The translations under genes were made by a program, and so were the position numbers. Positions 62,501 to 64,000 of a stretch of DNA of 64,000 nt are shown in pieces (position 1 is the stretch's first letter; each line of letters begins with the position of its first letter). Source of the stretch: Montifringilla adamsi. Taxonomy: Eukaryota > Chordata > Aves > Passeriformes > Passeridae. The stretch covers positions 3,720,001 through 3,784,000 of the forward strand of contig JAGGNK010010225.1 of assembly GCA_017590115.1 (NCBI GenBank). The letters run 5' to 3'. The notes under the pieces are model-generated. The model had not been told where the DNA came from and did no database searches. It saw only the letters and a program-made list of their open reading frames with translations.

Positions 62501-64000
62501 TTCGTAACACTCTTCCCATAAAAGAGGAATGGTTAGAGATGGTAAACTGCAATTGTGGGCAGACTGTGTGTGTACTAAATAAAGGTACTGCACTTTACTG
62601 AAGCTGTAAGGCCTTATTTTGAATTAACAAATGTCAGTTTACAGAAGAGCTAGAAAAGGGAATAACATCTTAAAATAACCTTTTTTAAGAGCACCTTGTT
62701 CTTAACTTGATGCCAGGCTCTTTGAGATGCAGAGAATGAGAGTAATAACAAAGTAACCCAGGAGCTGGAATTAAGGCAAGAATAATAGTAATGGCAGAGG
62801 TATTTCATGTGATCTTCTAAAAGGTATTTTCTGTTAAATGATGTTTAAGGAAAACTTCCTTAACGTGGTCTGGCTTGATACTACAAGGATGCATCTTTTA
62901 AAATGTGTCGCTACTTTTTTTCAACCTTGATTTGAGGATACATTTGCTAGATACAGTGTAAGGGAAAAGGGATACATTCTGTTACTCTTAGCAGGCATAG
63001 CAAAGATAAGCAGTTTATGCATAACAGAGGTTTCATTCCAGAAACAATCCTGAGGTCGGGAATGTGTGTCTTGGTAGACTGGTTTTCTGTAGCATAAATC
63101 CAAGCACCAGTTTCCAGGAGTTTAGATGGTTTAATAGCCATCTACTCTCACATTATCCTGTGGCAGGTGTAAGTAATGTTTACATTTTAAGTGACCCTGT
63201 TATCTCTTATACATTGATGAGCCTTAATTTTTATTTAAGAAAAGAACTGTAGTTTTCACTTAATCTTAGTTGACAAGGACAAGTAATCAAATAATCCTGT
63301 ATTTTTTCTCCCCTTAGGTGAATATTGGGTATCTAAGTAGAAGACATGCTGTACAAGTGTTTCACAATTTGAAGCTTTTTAAAAGTGTTTGACATAAACT
63401 GTGTTCTAATGATTTTTTCCCTAAGTTCTTTTATTTAAGAGAACAATATGTAATGTTTTTGCTCTGATGCATGAGAAATTTTATAAAAAGGCAGCTAACT
63501 GCAAACTGTAATAGTTTTATAATCTGAAACACACATAAAATTATTATTTAAATAATATGATCACAAAACTGAAAATCTATCAAACAGCACGAACCAAAAC
63601 TTAAAACTTGCAGTAAACTCGATAGTCCCAGATCACTCAAATATAAAATTTTTTGAGATGAGGCAGAAGAGACTACTTGATTCTGCAACCTATTACTTCT
63701 TGATGACTTTTCATAACCTTTACCTTTTTTTAATGCCTTAAACATCAATTGTTCCAAAAATTGACTAAACTTGTGCCTTGTTGGATATTAGAACAATTTC
63801 TGAATGGATGATTTCTCTATTTGCAGTTCACTGAAAGTTAGTGTTTCATAGCAGTTTAAGTTTTTAAATTTACCTTTTTTTTTATTTACAAAATAAATAA
63901 AAAAGAAGAGCGTTTGAGTTTTTCTCAGGAATGAGTAACCCTTCTGTGAAGCAAGATTGCTTCTCTAAATACCAGTAGATGCATTTGGCAAACCAGTCCA
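59590..64000 (+). other. SLC4A7: SLC4A7 intron 2 (5' 4.4 kb)
   Basis: The intron starts GTAAGT at 59,590 and runs past the window end. I looked for an exon starting with the expected Ser-His-Arg-Ala-Val-Tyr coding pattern and found none. A GC-richer segment at 60,650-61,180 is described separately. A strong-looking acceptor at 63,316-63,317 leads to a stop after six codons. Confidence 0.85.
60650..61180 (-). other. Unidentified coding-like, decayed segment in intron 2
   Basis: This stretch is more GC-rich than its surroundings and shows coding-like frames on the minus strand. A 153-residue open frame spans 60,654-61,115. Other minus frames contain biased peptides such as EIEEETAKTSTEDATAET (near 60,880-60,830), which looks like acidic protein sequence and ends at a stop. 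No single frame is intact and I cannot identify a parent gene. A decayed processed pseudogene or an old repeat is possible, and so is chance. Confidence 0.3.

Noticed and set aside
1..64000. CRISPR arrays, operons, prophage or bacterial mobile systems
   Set aside because: No regularly spaced direct repeats, ribosome-binding-site-led ORF clusters or bacterial coding density. The sequence is vertebrate.

Overview
The window is vertebrate nuclear DNA, most likely from a bird. It is AT-rich with long non-coding stretches, has one strong CpG island, and its interspersed repeats are almost all fragments of CR1-type LINEs, the dominant avian LINE family. I cannot name the species. There is no sign of bacterial, plasmid or phage content. 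The only protein-coding gene I can support is the 5' end of SLC4A7 (electroneutral sodium-bicarbonate cotransporter NBCn1) on the + strand.

Layout. Bases 1 to about 23,340 are non-coding sequence upstream of SLC4A7, with two CR1 remnants (about 6.1 and 13.5 kb) and a hairpin at 20.6 kb. A CpG island covers about 23,340-24,680 and contains a 418-base assembly gap (23,479-23,896). The distal first coding exon of SLC4A7 lies in the island (24,084-24,131, 16 codons, phase-0 donor). Intron 1 runs 35.4 kb to a common second coding exon at 59,508-59,589 (27 codons plus one base). Intron 2 continues past the end of the window. I do not find exon 3, so only about the first 43 residues of a protein of roughly 1,200 are encoded here.

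Inside intron 1 there is a probable alternative promoter and first exon (about 50,345-50,625). It is a CpG-enriched segment with an inverted CCAAT box, a well-placed ATG, a 12-codon reading frame and a phase-0 splice donor. Its peptide would join exon 2 in frame and resembles the shorter alternative NBCn1 amino terminus known in mammals. This is the most useful candidate in the window.

The rest of intron 1 holds a decayed CR1 ORF2 fragment (31.7-32.6 kb), CR1 tails at 39.2 and 47.7 kb, two oppositely oriented CR1 3' fragments at 43.5 and 45.7 kb, a tRNA-Gly(GCC)-derived sequence at 43.9 kb that looks like a CpG-decayed pseudogene, and several near-perfect short hairpins (31.4, 32.6, 40.1 and 57.4 kb). 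The longest has a 21-bp perfect stem with a 6-base loop. I see no undescribed multi-gene system; the novelty is in the alternative exon, the hairpins and the tRNA relic. All gene calls come from reading the sequence and from remembered family features; no search was run.
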